DNA from: Chromera velia
Taxonomy: Eukaryota; Sar; Chromeraceae
Length of the DNA stretch: 17,500 bases
NCBI GenBank assembly: GCA_018398765.1
Contig: JAHBMJ010002179.1
Location: 1-17,500, forward strand
Direction of reading: 5' to 3'
Part shown: positions 17,500 to 17,500 of the stretch, piece after piece
Numbering within the stretch: position 1 is the first letter of the stretch
Layout of the letters: each line of letters opens with the position of its first letter
Position numbers and translations under genes: made by a program
The notes under the pieces: model-generated
Databases searched by the model: none
What the model was told of the DNA's origin: nothing
The model's input: only the letters and a program-made list of their open reading frames with translations

Positions 17500-17500
17500 A

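Overview
This window looks like nuclear DNA of an intron-rich eukaryotic microbe. Genes are broken into short exons bounded by GT..AG. Introns are filled with CT/GT, GTCN and TTC microsatellites. There is no operon-like packing and no Shine-Dalgarno signal. Gene-bearing stretches of near-even or GC-rich composition alternate with AT-rich gene-free blocks. A six-TM cation channel of polycystin/TRP type and the general style would fit an alveolate alga such as a chromerid (Chromera velia-like), but the organism is inferred, not shown.

Layout. 1-440: last exon of an unrecognised + strand gene entering from the left. 441-1595: AT-rich, no gene. 1596-2543 (-): one-exon gene for a secreted cysteine-rich protein. 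2544-4301: gene-free, with a cluster of GC-rich hairpins (about 3145-3240) and a structured GC-rich insert flanked by ATCA repeats (3864-4059). 4302-6076 (-): small two-exon gene for a single-pass membrane protein, whose 1.4 kb intron holds a compound CT/GT repeat and a perfect 253-bp tandem duplication of pyrimidine-rich sequence. 6077-6932: shared upstream region of two divergent genes, with five TGT(G/C)A(C/T) boxes spaced 10-11 bp apart. 6933-11356 (+): nine-exon gene for a TrmO-family tRNA N6-methyltransferase with an added N-terminal membrane anchor and coiled coil. 11357-14541: mostly AT-rich, gene-poor. 14542-17499 (-): the 3' eight exons of a polycystin/TRP-like cation channel that continues past the right edge.

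The genes do not form an evident pathway: one is tRNA modification, two are membrane proteins, one is a secreted protein. The most unusual signal is in the introns. In at least eight introns of two unrelated genes on opposite strands, a tetranucleotide GTNN repeat (mostly GTCN) starts exactly at the first intron base, so the 5' splice site is itself the first unit of a microsatellite. Exon models were built by hand from splice dinucleotides, phase and protein similarity; exon 5/6 of the TrmO gene is the least certain junction.
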